Assembly (NCBI GenBank): GCA_905221605.1
Contig: CAJNDS010002191.1
Span: 654,210 to 718,209, forward strand
Origin: Symbiodinium natans
Taxonomy: Eukaryota > Sar > Dinophyceae > Suessiales > Symbiodiniaceae
DNA length: 64,000 bases
Direction of reading: 5' to 3'
Position numbers and translations under genes: made by a program. Positions 53,101 to 63,409 of the stretch are shown here, piece after piece. The notes below the pieces were generated by a model. It was not told the origin of the DNA, did no database searches, and saw only the letters and a list, made by a program, of their open reading frames with translations. The stretch's first letter is position 1. Every line of letters begins with the position of its first letter.

Positions 53101-56100
53101 AGAAGTTTGCAGCAACAGCCCCAGGCCTCGCGTAGTGCAAAAAACTTGGTGAGGTTACGGGTGGCCAAGTCTGGCATGGACGGAATCTGCACAGAACCCA
53201 TGCTACATGACAAATCTTCAGATTTTCTATAGCTCTCCAAGGTCAAGAAAATCACGAATTAAACCTAAGCCCAAGCGTGAGTTTAGGGCCAAAAGGTCTT
53301 TATCATATCAGCCACAAATTCAAGGTGCCACTCCCACGTCGCCAAAAAACAATAATCAACTTCTTCAGATCCACCAGAGAGCCTCCCCACAATGCTCGCT
53401 TCGCCTTTGCTCGAAGAAGGCCGCGCATTGGCAATATCTCCTGACTGTTGCGCACGAGCGGTACCCCGGTCACGTGAATCGCACCAGGACGGGCTATCAT
53501 AATGCCGGTAACCCCTTTAAAGGGCCCTTTATAGGGTTGATTCTGGGGAATTAAAAGGCCTTAGTAGCCCATCCTGGCAGGGGAGAGGGGCTTGGTTGAT
53601 GTGCGCAGGACCGGCTTTGACGCCATTTTGTCCTGCATGCCAGGAGGACACTGCACTCTCGAGGTGGTTCGGGTCACCCTGCATGAACTTGGAACCCCAT
53701 CTGTCCCATCAATCATCTGTCTCACCAAGGCCCCTATCAAAACCCCCCAATAACCTCAACGTAAACCTGCGAGCCCAGTACCTACAGACCCTCAACCCTA
53801 TACACCAACGACCATCCCAACACCAACAGTCACATCTCCCCCAAAAACTCAAAATCCCTAAACGCCCCCAAAAAGACCCCCAGAAGCCCTGATCAACACC
53901 TTTTTTAACCCTGCAAGGCCCTACGTCCCCCCCCCCAACCAACTTCAGCCAAGCCGCAGTTCGGTGCCCCCCTGCACGGTGGCGTATCCTCAGCGTGACG
54001 CTGGGTCCTCTCTCCATGACTCATTATAACAAATCCCCAACAAATTTCTACTAGAACGGATGCTTTCGAAGATGGCACTACAGTCACTCGACTGATGAGC
54101 GTAGGCAAGGGCGATTGGGAATTGGTAAAACAATATTTTCCGCTTCTCGAGGAAAGCCAGCAGACCTACAGAGTTTGGAAGTTCAAACAATTGGCTGCAT
54201 CAATGCCCGGCAATCGTCCAGACCAAAAGCCTCAACCAAACCTACGTCAAAAAACCATCGCAGATCACAAACAGCTGGCAATAAAGTAAACCTTAGAAGC
54301 CAGACGGTTAGGTTTATACCCTCAACCTCCCCACAAAACACAGCTGTGTTGTCCAGAGTTGGGCTTCTACAACAAGAGCCCCTTGCTGTAAGCTTCCTTC
54401 CAAGAAGGGAATCCCCCAAAAAAATCCGCCATAGCTGACACCTTGAAGAAGAAACTTTGTTGTAGAGGATTAAAGGAACCCTGCCCCAGAACCCAAATTC
54501 ATAGACAACTCCAGGCCCAAGGCGCGGTGGAGCCGCCAAGTTACAGGCCCCACCTGTAGCGTTTTTGGCTTCGTAGTGTTTAGGCTTTTAGGGGCCCGAA
54601 AGAAGGCTAGATCATCTTTGCCCGCTCTTGGACACTTCTACATAGAAGCCTGTAGAGTTCTAGACTCGAGACGGTGCAGGACTATCGGGCAGATTGGTGA
54701 TGAATTTGACTTAAGGGTCACAGGTTCCAGCTTCTTGCCAACCAATCTTTAAGTTAATTTAAACCACCCGCTGGAGCTAGAAGGATCCTTCGACGCAGTG
54801 GGCCCGAGCTACGACAACATGTGTTTGGAAACAGGAAGTACTGTACCATGCGGAGGAGGATGTAGTTGTTAAACAACCCGATGACTTTATTTACAAGGAC
54901 ATCCTGCCCACCGATGGCTTTGTGTTCTTAAGGTCGGGTTGAAGGGACTTAGGCCTGCCTCAACTTCGGGCTAGGCGTTTGGGGCTCTTGCTCTTGGGGT
55001 TTTTGGGTTTCTGCCTTAGGTCTAGGAGTTTAGGGCAGGACCTCAGGAGGGAAGTTTTGGAGGCAACCCCTCAACCCTCCAGTTCCGAAACCGTGAACAT
55101 CCCAGGCACTTTTTTCTGATTCCACCCTTTTGTCTCATTTAATTTTGCAAGTCAGGGGGCAGGTGGACCATTTAAACAGGGCCACTTTTTTGCTCCGACT
55201 GTTCAGTGGGGGAGGGGGGAATATCAAAGAGGGTCCCACATTCAAGCGCATTCAACACGGTGGACCTCTTGGGATTTCAGGGGTTCAGGGGCTGGGTCCA
55301 GCCACCACCAGGGCGTCCAGGAGCAAGCCAGCAGCCAACAAGCGCACTAAGACAGCCAGGATGCTCCTCACATGCGGAGGTTGCTCTACATCAGGGCCCA
55401 TGGGGGGTGCACGCCTGGAGGGTTCCATTCACAATTACCAGGATTGGAGCGCTTGGAAACGTACCCCGAGTTTCCCCCTAAATCATGGGGGGAGGATGGC
55501 ATTTGATCCCAGACAAACCACAGAGGGAGTCCAGGTACCCAAGATGAAGTGGGACTGGATGAAGGGGAGGCCCGGGGCTTGTTATCTGAGGGGCTTCGGC
55601 GTTTCGGGACGTAGGGTTCAGGGTTTCATTTTGCAATTCCTACCTGAACCGATGCCAGCACCTCGACCCTCTTCTGCGAAGATTTGGCGGCACCTGCCTA
55701 GCAGACCAGCCTGCTTGGTGAGGATTCTGCCACCTGCCTAGCAGCCTCGCAACCACACCCCAGGCAAAGAGTTAGGGTTTGCCTCAGGTAGCCTGCTCTG
55801 GCCTCCGAGCACTAGTATTACTATTATGACTATTGACACTATTATTACCATTATTACTATGATAAATATTATTACTCTTGTAACTACATCAAGGGAGAGG
55901 TGGCGTCGGTCCTGAGCCCGGTGTAGCATCTGGCGATGGCCAAGTCCATCATCTGTGGCTCATCCTTGGGGGGAGGAGGTCACTTCGGGCCCTAAAACTT
56001 CTCGGACTTCCTACAATTCCCTACACTCCGAAGCCTCTAAGGCCCCCCGCCCCCAAGGCAAACGGCTAAACAACAACACCCTACCGCCCCCCCCCCCCCC

Positions 56101-59100
56101 CCCCCACCGGATTTGAAACTATCAGCACCGGACGCCCAAGGCAGAACAAGCATCTGCCTTGTTCTCCAGGTGCCGCGTCAAGAACCTGGGATGTTCCCCC
56201 TTATACTAACAGTCCTTAATCGGGATGATAGTACCCCCCCCCATTATGCCCATACTAAGGACTGTTAGTATAAGGGGGAACATCCCAATGTATAAGGTCT
56301 GCAGCGCTTAATTACTCAAGGTTCGGGGACCAAGAAGGGCGCCATTCGGGTTGCGACTGCTTTTGCTTTTTGGATGCTTCGGGGGTGGAGGCTTCTGCCG
56401 TCAAATCCTTAGCGCCCCGTTGTGCCGTCTTGGGATGCAGGGTCCAAGGGGTTGGGCTTATCGGGCGAGGGCTTAGGGTTTGGGGCTTAGGGTCTCTTAG
56501 GGTTGAGGGAAGGCTTTTTGTGGGTTTAGGGTTTGTAGGTTTTTGCTCAATAGGCTGAGGCCCAATGGACCCCGCAAACACCCAAGACCAGGTGGCTCCA
56601 CGGCCTCTCCCCCAAACCCCTTTTCACCCTAAACCCTAAACCCCAAACCCTCAACCCTCAACCCTACACCCTAAACCTAAACCCTGTAAAAGCCGGAACC
56701 CCAAGCCTCACCGGCCAAAGGACATTTGGCCCACGTGCACAACGAAGGCGACGCAAAGCAGGGACAGGAGGATGGAAGCCTTCGGCTCGAGGGTTTAGGG
56801 TTTAGGCCACAAACTCCTTGTCTGCAATATAAACTGGACCATAAACCTACCTCAAGTCTCAGTTTAGTAGGACTACCTCGCCTTAAAAATAGTCGGTACT
56901 GATGGGACATGACATATTACTCATGGGACATTACTTTTGTGAGGCTTTGAAGTAGCTTCTAACATGTAGAAGGCACCTCCAACTCTGAACACCATAAGAG
57001 CCCCAAACCACAAGCGTGAAGATCCCTGCTTTTCAAGGCATGTTGAGAGTAAAGTGACTCTAAAAGGGGCACCTTGGCCCCTACACCCTAAACCATGGGT
57101 GTCTGCATAGACCTGCGTTCCCAACTACCAAGTACCGTCTTGCCTGCGTCTGTGCTGAGCTCTTTCCGAGAATGCTCAACACCTGGAGGCTGCAAATTCT
57201 GAGGGCTCGGGGTGCTCCTTGTGGCGGTTTGGGCCGTCTGGTTGTTTGGAGCAGCTGGTTAGGGGGGCTTAGGACTCAGTTGCCAAGGGAGCCATGAGCT
57301 TCCACCCTTGCTGATCTCACTTACGCACTCTTCTTTGCACCCCGAACGAATCAGGAATAAATACTGGGGGCCTCTGGGAACTGAGCCCTAGAAGCCTTAA
57401 ACCCTGTAAGCCTTGTAAACCCTAAACCCAGAAGGGCCCATGACTGAGATCAACTTTGCAAGGTGCAGGTAGCCTCTACCTTAAACTCTATTTTTCTGGG
57501 CTGGAGGAACATCTCCTCCTACAGCTACGTGTGTGGGGTAGTTAAACAATCCAATCTCAAACAGCACCAACAAGGACAACACATAACCAGGTACAAGAAC
57601 CAAACACGCAGGTTTCGGGAACGCTTGAGGCCGGCCCCCTTTGCAAGATTTGATGACTGTTTCGTTGTTTCGAACCCTAAGCCCTAAACCCCAAACCCTC
57701 AACCTTGTGTTCTTTGCTTTGGATTTTGGGTTTGGTTGCCGGGACCCTGCGGCATTCGGCTCCCGATGTCTTAGTTGAAAAAGAGCATTGCTTGTTCTTA
57801 AGAAGGCGGGTGAATATGTCACGTGTACATCAGGAATTAAGACTGGTTTCCATGAGGTTGTGGTTGCCGGAAAATGATACAAAACCCGGCTTTGCACACA
57901 TAAAGACCCCGCTTCTTTCCAGAAGCCGAAATACAGCAAAAGCGCCAAAGAGGCACCAATCCCTATAGACCTTAACCCCGAAAACAAATTCAACCCCCTC
58001 CCCCCCCCCCGGCGGTGCTGCTTATGATTATGCTTATGCTTATGCTTATGCTTATGCATATGCTTATGCTTATGCTTATGCTTGTGCGTGTTATCTTGGC
58101 AGGACCGCAAGACCTTCAGAGACAGACATTCCTGTCACAGCATTCTTTATCCGACGCCAAGGTCCCAAGCGGGTGTTTTCAAGTGGGGAAGTGATCCCTA
58201 AACCCTGTTGAACCCGGAACTGAGCTCCCGGAACCCTAAACCCTAATCCGCCTAAACCCGCCTTGCCTCGCTATCCGACTCGAAGACATCCTTGCAGAAT
58301 TCGGCCCTGGTCCCAGAGCACCGAGGCTGTGGCATCAGGCTTTCGGGTTTACAGGGTTAGGGTTTTCAGGGTATGTAGGCCTTTTAGGGTTTACGAGGTT
58401 TATAGGGCTTTTTAGGGTTTATAGGATATTTTCGGTTAATAGGGTTTCCGGTTGGGCGAGTGCGTGACGGTCAGATTCAAGGCTTGAGAACAACCTTTCC
58501 TCACGATCCCCAAACCTCGAACAACCGCCCCAAACTTCCGCCTCATCTCAGCACCGTACCTGGGCGGCGGGGGTGGTCTGTTCTCTTGGCGCCTTTCAGG
58601 CTTCCAGGTGTCAGCGCGTTCTCCCGACGCTGTGGTGGCCTTGTAGATGTGGGAGTTGAGGGGTTTAAGCTTGCAGTTGTTGTTTCGATGCGTTTAAGGT
58701 TCGCAAGACCGCTGACGACGCGAACGCATGCCCCTGAGTATCGGAGGTCCACCACAAGCCCGTGTTTGCAATGCATCTCACACCACCTGGGCAGCGGTCC
58801 GCACCACCTTCACATTGCACGAGGCCACTTGAACACTCTCAGAACCAAGGACTACTCAGCCTTTAAACCCGTAAAACAAAGCCATCAACTGGACCCTCAA
58901 GAGGACCAACCCAACTTCGCCCCCCCTCAAAACCCTATCCTGATGTGGTGCCCTGTAGCCCTATTAGGCCCCGTCAAGCCCAAAGACAGCATCTCGATGA
59001 ACTGCACCGCCGGAAGCAGGATGAGGCAGCTGATGGACACCGGCGCCCTTTTGGGGCAACTGGAGGACAGGAGGATTTGGGGTCTTGAGGGTCTCAAAAG

Positions 59101-61059
59101 TGTGAGGCTGGCACTTTTTTTGCTTCTACTCTCTATGATTTGTGCAATAAACGAATCTTGCTGTTGGAAGGTTGCTCTCGTTTCTGTTGGGGGTTAGGGT
59201 CGGAGTAGTCGCAGTATCTTCGGAGCATCTTGCGTCAAGCAGTGGTGGCCCCTCTTCTGCTTAGCATCCCCCACAAAAGCCCCCACAGATGCGCTAAGCT
59301 GGATCACAACCCTAAACCCTAAACCCTCGACCCTAAACCCTAAACCCTTACCAAAAAACGTGGGGCGGTACCCTGAAACCCTGAACCCTCCGCGCAGGCC
59401 TGAGCACTGTACCAGCGGCCACTGCCAAGAGCATGTAAAGATCACAGCACCGTGGTAAAGAGCCCGAGCCATCCTCAAAAGCAGGATGGAAGGCATGTGT
59501 TGGGTTGGGGTTTAGGGTTTATAGGCTTATAGGGTGTATAGGGTTTATTGTGTTTATAGGGTTTATAGAGTTTACAGGGTTTACAGGGTTTATAGGGTTT
59601 AGGGTGTTTTTTCGCTCCCCTAGTATTCTCAGCTCTGCAATGCTCTGCATATACTACACCCGCAAGATCCGGGTAGCCGGCCGGACCGCGCCCACTTGCT
59701 TTTCACCGACCCAACACAACAAAAGTACCAGTCAAACGGACATCCAGCCAACATGGAAGCAAGGAAGCCGATCCTATGCGTGGTGCTTGATGTTCTGCCA
59801 TCCTACATTCCATCTCTCACCTGGCAGGGACCTAGAGGTCCCAACTGTGTCACGTAGACACATACCCACACGCACCATCACGTCTCTCTCTCCCTGACTC
59901 CGACTGTAGCTGGACCTTTCGGCAGAACGAGCCACCTGGGTTTCTGGCAGCACCGCCTGTCCCACGTCTCTGCTGATGTACGGACAGTTGTACTGGATGC
60001 GCGTGATCCTTGGCTGGGCGTTGGCGCGAGTGGAATGCTGGAATAACTTCGCTGCTTCCTAAACTCCTAGACTGGATGCAAGAACTGCAGCACGTAAGTT
60101 AGGTCTCTGTAACAACGGTCAGGTGCGCAAGCCTACTTTAAACAGTGCCTCGTCAATCAGCCTTTGTGAAGAGGGTCATGGGCATTTCGGACACACTAGA
60201 GCAAGCTGAGCAAGACTAATTTGACCTGGGGGTCTGAACACTGAACACGACCATACCATCACCGAACACGCAACGCCCTCTGGATCAAAGCAATTGCCAT
60301 ACGGGGCGCATCGATGCAACGAGCTCGCGGTACCAACGATCCAGATTGCCTTGCTGGACGTGCGGCATTAGGGGGGTATCAAGGGGGTGGGGGCGGGGGG
60401 AATGTAAGGGGGGGGCGAGGGAGGTACAAGGGGATCTTCATCTAGGCGCAACTACTGTTGGATCGAGCTTTCAGCTTCGGGCTCTGGCGTTTTGCGTGTC
60501 GGGCCGGTTTTCTTGGGGGGGGCGCAAAGCCTGGAACTCTCAACATGCAAACCGGGAACCTCCACTTACCATCATCCTCACAATCCTGTGGATTCGGTGG
60601 GGCTTTTAGACTTCGGCTTGTGGGTGGGCAAAATTTGCTGAGGAAGAAGCGAGCTGACCCCGAAAGAGAATCGCCCCCACAGCCAGGCCTCGGGGCTGGC
60701 CAGCAGCCAGAATATGTGAGGCGAAGGCCGTGGCCGCGTACGTCCCGCCCGACACGCCAGAGATGTAGTCCACGTCCTTCGGAATCTTCTATATATATAT
60801 ATGTATATATAGCCCTTCATTCTTGGACACATGTTGATGCAACCCCCCCAACAAGGACTTCCAGGGCGCCAAGCCTTGAGAGAAGCCCCCCAAACCATCT
60901 GTTTGGTGAGCTGCTTCTTGCCATTTTTTCTCGATTTGAAGGGGACCTACCCCCACAAGTTTCGGGTTTCAGTGCGGGCCTTCAGCTGCCCACACTCGGC
61001 GAGTCTCCACAGCACGCCGGTCGCGAAGAAGGCAGCTCGGACGCCGCCCCCCGAAAAGG
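44100..61059 (-). CDS. Patatin-like membrane phospholipase split into at least 12 exons over 17 kb
   Basis: Patatin-like proteins are lipid acyl hydrolases with a Ser-Asp dyad. On the minus strand the exons appear in the order of the bacterial-type family with membrane helices after the nucleophile. They are: FSGGGVRAAFF (oxyanion hole, 61059-60980), DYISGVSGGTY (Ser nucleophile, 60788), HSTRANAQPRITRIQYN (60037), membrane helices (50293 and about 50088), a linker exon (49742), ELDELTWKRKRLQSRL (49390), CPVLLLNATVNEAEA (48775), DITFSQLHTGGERVGYF (47451), FLGVYMGDFVYIA (46408), LPSLICLELIYG (46137), MVYISDGGVLENTG (Asp of dyad, 44666) and VLSLLRRRQRRILAVYAGEE (44159). Several junctions keep phase. 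Both ends are missing: no start or stop codon was assigned. A separate MFS gene lies in the largest intron. Two adjoining paralogues are the alternative, but no motif occurs twice. Confidence 0.75.
44594..44666 (-). CDS. Patatin exon: catalytic Asp (DGG)
   Basis: FYYQSPQPPGMVYISDGGVL then ENTG: the Asp of the Ser-Asp dyad in Y-x-S-D-G-G-x-x-E-N-x-G. A GT donor after GGA joins in phase to the next exon. The acceptor side carries a CCCTAAA array on the minus strand (44678-44706). Confidence 0.82.
44678..44706. repeat. TTTAGGG array on the acceptor side of the DGG exon
   Basis: Four units on the plus strand, so CCCTAAA on the coding strand, 12-40 bases upstream of the acceptor at 44667. Confidence 0.9.
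46036..46137 (-). CDS. Patatin candidate exon: helix before the catalytic Asp
   Basis: ELMPFVEGAGARTMAWLDRL then PSLICLELIYGLLG. In this family a L-x-x-L-L-x-E-L-x-G helix precedes the D-G-G motif. Acceptor CATAG, possible GC donor. Confidence 0.5.
46350..46408 (-). CDS. Patatin candidate exon: L-G-V-x-x-G stretch
   Basis: FWLEFLGVYMGDFVYIARNS. In the family a L-G-x-W-L/M-G-N-P stretch falls between the L-H-x-G exon and the D-G-G exon. Acceptor CTCAG; left edge approximate. Confidence 0.5.
47388..47451 (-). CDS. Patatin exon: F-T-F-S-P-L-H-x-G stretch
   Basis: DITFSQLHTGGERVGYFWAF matches the family stretch F-x-F-T/S-P-L-H/Y-x-G-S...G-Y. It has an acceptor CCCAG; the 3' edge is approximate. 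Confidence 0.68.
48643..48775 (-). CDS. Patatin exon: P-V-L-L-L-N-A-T strand
   Basis: HRYYSRCLHLAFYAGGKNCS then WSAVRKNPYCPVLLLNATV. P-x-x-x-x-N-A/T-T is the conserved strand of patatins after the active-site lid. Acceptor CAAG, GC donor; it joins in phase to DITFSQLHTGG. Confidence 0.72.
49336..49390 (-). CDS. Patatin candidate exon: basic helix
   Basis: GYELDELTWKRKRLQSRL, 55 nt between a TGAG acceptor and a GTCACT donor. A charged helix of this sort is plausible before the N-A-T exon. Short, so low certainty. Confidence 0.45.
49560..49742 (-). CDS. Patatin candidate linker exon
   Basis: The frame is open and coding-like after a TTCAG acceptor: GCTWSLTPGEAPDCTCLTWL, later QVQFRVLGDITNERYAGTPL. 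It sits between the membrane helices and the N-A-T exon. No motif is recognised. Confidence 0.5.
49955..50088 (-). CDS. Patatin candidate exon: membrane helix 2
   Basis: QAHRGKVSTFNVMVPFLLFG then STFFLVPHGLTDF, a second hydrophobic segment with strong C/G third-position bias. Edges are approximate. Confidence 0.58.
50190..50293 (-). CDS. Patatin candidate exon: membrane helix 1
   Basis: The frame encodes FLPVLLIVVVLALLASILVL followed by PIFPDLFAAV, a clear membrane helix. Patatins of this type have membrane helices between the nucleophile and the N-A-T strand. A GT donor follows GCAGCT. Edges are approximate at the 3' end. Confidence 0.6.
50935..52323 (-). CDS. MFS membrane transporter, intronless, 462 aa
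   Basis: Start is ATG at 52323 (MATVTCTETE); the frame opens earlier only with a TTG. An acidic N-terminal tail with repeated T-E-T-C-T-E is followed by about 12 membrane helices in two sets. Features of the major facilitator fold are visible: NDYAERLGAGRLFAGLMLG after helix 1-2, IARGLMGFFGAFSLPGIYVS, GMKRRSEILF on the loop before helix 5, a charged central loop (KDLPKSGGLGKGRTLHE), and GLTRALSLSICSKIVPAEMV in the second half. Substrate cannot be told; the layout resembles MFSD8/SPX-MFS-type carriers only loosely. It is the only long intronless host gene in the window and lies inside the inferred patatin intron on the same strand, as expected of a reinserted cDNA copy, though I see no poly(A) or clear leader relict. 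Confidence 0.85.
   Translation of the reverse strand: MATVTCTETETCTETETCSDLGSQPCAKDLPSSSEVKEPLDDQERMPPTASLVLIHYFLLLGTINVVITIPTANDYAERLGAGRLFAGLMLGILPILSIAGNLFNQWLLAFLPLKRIWILSALFTVLGSVLYALAGLMGFKWTLLIARGLMGFFGAFSLPGIYVSHTVGMKRRSEILFYISACLTLGCAVGPALAAMLEVSVKFIKIHNLVLDSDTIPGWFMAILYLLFTAKLVLCFKDLPKSGGLGKGRTLHESPGSRKPAQFRLSLGKLAAACACFWQLFVSSTVTTGVEVFTIKFARETLGWSTASAAWFVALIMLISGVMNLSLGKMIRVMACGDVTGLLMGQLLACFSCMFLFKFELDSPTLQVTLLTTGLVSVLVTQGLTRALSLSICSKIVPAEMVNGIMTHAAIFMCLGRGGGSIVCSVLDLDVFAPLLLGLFSVTLAMCVATRKRMKPDLKAS
52260..52316 (-). repeat. 18-bp tandem repeat in the MFS N-terminus
   Basis: The unit caagtctccgtctcggtg occurs about 2.5 times in tandem and encodes the repeated Thr-Glu-Thr-Cys tail. 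An expansion of the cytosolic tail, likely length-polymorphic. Confidence 0.7.
53030..53700 (-). CDS. Exon islands within the inferred patatin intron
   Basis: 53700-53610 reads FMQGDPNHLESAVSSWHAGQ; 53500-53395 reads IHVTGVPLVRNSQEILPMRG; 53205-53030 reads MPDLATRNLTKFFALREAWG. Opposite-strand frames are also open at two of the three, so strand is uncertain. They could be further patatin exons or another nested gene. Confidence 0.3.
55639..55711 (+). CDS. Possible plus-strand exon
   Basis: YLNRCQHLDPLLRRFGGTCL followed by a GTGAGG donor. One of few plus-strand candidates; weak alone. Confidence 0.22.
55811..55870. repeat. ATT-rich imperfect microsatellite
   Basis: TATTACTATTATGACTATTG-type repeats; a similar AAT block is at 63430-63480. 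Intronic. Confidence 0.7.
56187..56287. mobile_element. MITE family A, copy 3, near-perfect terminal inverted repeats
   Basis: The left arm 56188-56218 and right arm 56256-56286 are exact inverted repeats of 31 bp (GGGATGTTCCCCCTTATACT and on). Internal part is only 37 bp. The youngest-looking copy. No clear target duplication seen. Confidence 0.75.
58019..58084. repeat. CTTATG hexamer array
   Basis: About eleven hexamer units with one CATATG variant. Frames over it are His/Lys repeats and not real. Confidence 0.9.
59936..60037 (-). CDS. Patatin candidate exon: 34 codons, phase 0
   Basis: Between a CAG acceptor and GT donor: HSTRANAQPRITRIQYNCPY then ISRDVGQAVLPETQ. Third positions are mostly C or G. 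It falls where this family has an Arg-rich stretch before the membrane helices. Membership in the gene is by position and phase only. Confidence 0.55.
60703..60788 (-). CDS. Patatin exon: GxSxG nucleophile elbow
   Basis: KIPKDVDYISGVSGGTYAAT: G-V-S-G-G is the nucleophile elbow, preceded by D-Y-I-S as in the family. It joins in phase to the GGGVR exon. The 3' edge is estimated. Confidence 0.82.
60980..61059 (-). CDS. Patatin exon: oxyanion hole GGGxR
   Basis: After a CTTAG acceptor: FSGGGVRAAFFATGVLWRLA then ECGQLK. S-G-G-G-x-R-A/S-A is the oxyanion-hole motif of patatins. A GC donor follows. The 191-bp intron to the next exon (60979-60789) keeps phase 0. Confidence 0.82.
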
Positions 61060-61347
61060 CTAAGGACAGGCAGCTGGAGTCGTCTTTGGAGGCCCCTGCA
61101 ACTTCGGTTTAGGAAGGGCTTTTGGGGTATGGATGAGAATCGTATCTAAGCCGAAGGATGACCCGAACAACTCGACCCTGCATGACGCGCTTTCGTGGTG
61201 TGTGAGGTTTACAGGCCTCGCTGATGCCAGTTGTGTTGGAGAAAGGCACTCTCCTGTCGCCTTACCTTGGTGATGCTGGGCTTCCCATGAGTTCCGGGAA
61301 AATGTTGAGAATCAAAATCAACAGCCCCTGTCTCTCATGATTGCCTA

Positions 61348-61921
61348 TATCCCAAAGGCCAAGAATGCTTCCAACAACGATCTGGCTGCATCTGCCATAC
61401 CGCGGATCAGCCGCTGCCCTTCGTTGTACTGCGCGGCAAACTCTGTCTCCCAATCCTTCGGCGTTTACATGCATATGCAAGCTCTTCGGGGGTGCTCGAT
61501 TTGCGGGGAGTGTGCAACTACATCACTAGCTTTGGGGCATCCTTAGGCCCCCCAAAAACCTTCGGAGACCCACGCTTTCCGGGCGTGTTGCGGCTGCCTA
61601 TGACATGCTCTCTCCCTCTCTCCCTCTCTCCCTCCTTCTTCTTCTGCTGGGCATGAAGGGCGCAAGCGCCCTCCGCGTGCAAGGCTCGCCCGATCCGTCC
61701 CCGGGCTCAGGATCGGACTCCCCCTTCTTTCACTAACAACCCTTCTGACACTCCAAAGCAGGAAGCCGTTGCGTTGTCCCATCGCGTGAGACTGCTCGCC
61801 CTCTCTCCCTCTCGCTCTCCCTCTCGCTCTCGCTCTCTCTCTCTCTCTCTTCTTTATTTCTTTCTTCTTTCTTTCTTTGGGGCACAAGGCAAGCCCTGCG
61901 CCAAGGCGCGCCCGAGCTACA

Positions 61922-61964
<43 letters not shown>

Positions 61965-63072
61965 CACCCTCAAGCCCAAACTCCAAAATTCCCTTGAAAC
62001 ATCAGTCTTTGTTAAGGAGAGCGGCGCTCCAATCATCGCAGTTGCGCGGGAGCAAGCTCCGGGTCGGGATGCAGGGCACGCCCGGCTCGTCGGAGTCCGA
62101 CTCCATCCCCGCATGGGCCACACAACAATAACCCCCGAGTCCACACCGTTTAGTGTTTGGGGTTCAGGGGTCAAGGTTTATAGGGTTTAGGGTCTAAGGT
62201 TCCCCCCCCCCCCACCCCTCAGATAGTGGGACTCTGCTCCCAGAACCTTCTGGGTGCTTGGGTGCTACGAAGCACGAAGCACGCGGTTGAGGTGTTTTGG
62301 GGTTTTAGAAGGGCTTAGGCTCAGAACTGTCTCTGGGTTGCCCGGATTGGGGAGCCGACTCCTGAGTGTGTTTACGGTTGAGGCTTGGCCTCGCGAGAAA
62401 AAGCAACTTTATAATATGCTACGGTGATGTTATAGTCATACCGCAGTACAGTAATACAAGAACATTGAAAAAAACGCAAGACAAGGCAATAGGCTATAAT
62501 ATAAGATGATGCCACAGCTAAGTTTTGAGCCTCTCAGACACGTCTCGATGTCCAGACTTGACGGAGTGTGGCCGAGGAACCCAACATGCTTGCTGAGATT
62601 TGCGCTGCTAAAGTAAATCCGGGAACTTCCCAACAACTGCCCGAATGCATGATCTGGCAAGACCCTAGACCGCCCTACAGTACTATTTGCTTAAGAACCG
62701 CCCAAAAAAGTGTTCTTCCTCAAGGGCAATATAGGGACGATTATTCTGTATTCTTTGGGGGGTTCTTTAGCAAGCAGCAGTATAAGCCCGAAATGCCTGT
62801 GGATCCTGGGCCTGGAAGCTCACTATCAATGCCCAAGCGATATGAAATGTCCTTTCGCATGTGGACTAGGAGGCTTGCTTCTTGCAACCTATAGGCAGCC
62901 CTCCCTGCAACGATACCCCAGACCCTCCACTGAGAAAAGCAACTGGAAAACAGGGACCTTATAGTACGCACCCCAGTCTCTGAACCAAGCGAGTAGATGT
63001 AGAAGCCGCTCTGGGAGCATTTCTGACGCCCTAGCTGGACATGTCTGCTCAGCAGGGCTTCTTTTTCTGCCC
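61348..63072 (-). CDS. Exon islands between cofilin and patatin exons
   Basis: 63072-62982 reads KEALLSRHVQLGRQKCSQSG with GT donor GTGCGT; 62655-62515 reads LLGSSRIYFSSANLSKHVGF; 61462-61348 reads DWETEFAAQYNEGQRLIRGM, which may be an N-terminal patatin exon because it lies directly upstream of the GGGVR exon on the same strand. Confidence 0.38.
61600..61962. repeat. CT-rich microsatellite block
   Basis: CTCTCCCT, CTCTCG and pure CT runs (the longest at 61921-61960) interrupted by GC-rich pieces. The Arg/Glu-rich minus-strand frame over it is an artefact. Confidence 0.85.
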
Positions 63073-63103
63073 ACCTGCATTGAGAGACAAAGTCAAACCA
63101 AGA

Positions 63104-63200
63104 GACTCTGAGACAGGATGAAGAACCGCGTCTGGGAGCCCGGAGTCTAACTCTGAGACGGGATGAAGAACCGCGTCTGGGGTCTTGCTCCGAGACGGGG
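63104..63200. repeat. Tandem repeat, about 45-bp unit
   Basis: The string GATGAAGAACCGCGTCTGGG recurs at 63117 and 63161, with a diverged third unit. Lies in the intron after the W-S-P-D exon. Confidence 0.7.
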
Positions 63201-63319
63201 TGAAGATGAGCATCTCTGGGGAGTCTGGAGTCTTGAGGCTTATAATGAGCCTAGTGAGCTATCTTCTCAAGTTCCTGGCTCAGCTCGTTCTTGTCTTTTG
63301 CAAGAATCGAGAGGCTCAC

Positions 63320-63409
63320 CGGCGATCCGAGGCTGTCTTGGATTCCCTTCGCCGAGCTCATGTACATCGACTTCGTGGTGGCCATGGCCGTGTCCGGACT
63401 CCAGTGAAC
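63320..63409 (-). CDS. ADF/cofilin exon with W-S-P-D-T-A
   Basis: VHWSPDTAMATTKSMYMSSA: the actin-binding strand and long helix start of ADF/cofilin. Exactly 30 codons, acceptor TATAG, donor GTGAGC. Confidence 0.8.

Larger units (their letters stand above)
53701..59935. other. Mostly non-coding, inside the inferred patatin intron
   Basis: Contains MITE copy 3, a C18 run near 56088, the CTTATG array and GGGTTTATA-type arrays (58340-58450, 59500-59605). No gene with support apart from weak exon candidates. Confidence 0.5.

Noticed and set aside
59936-60060. Plus-strand GTPase-like stretch (VVLDARDPWLG)
   Set aside because: It overlaps the better supported minus-strand exon with clean splice sites, and no other GTPase motif is nearby.
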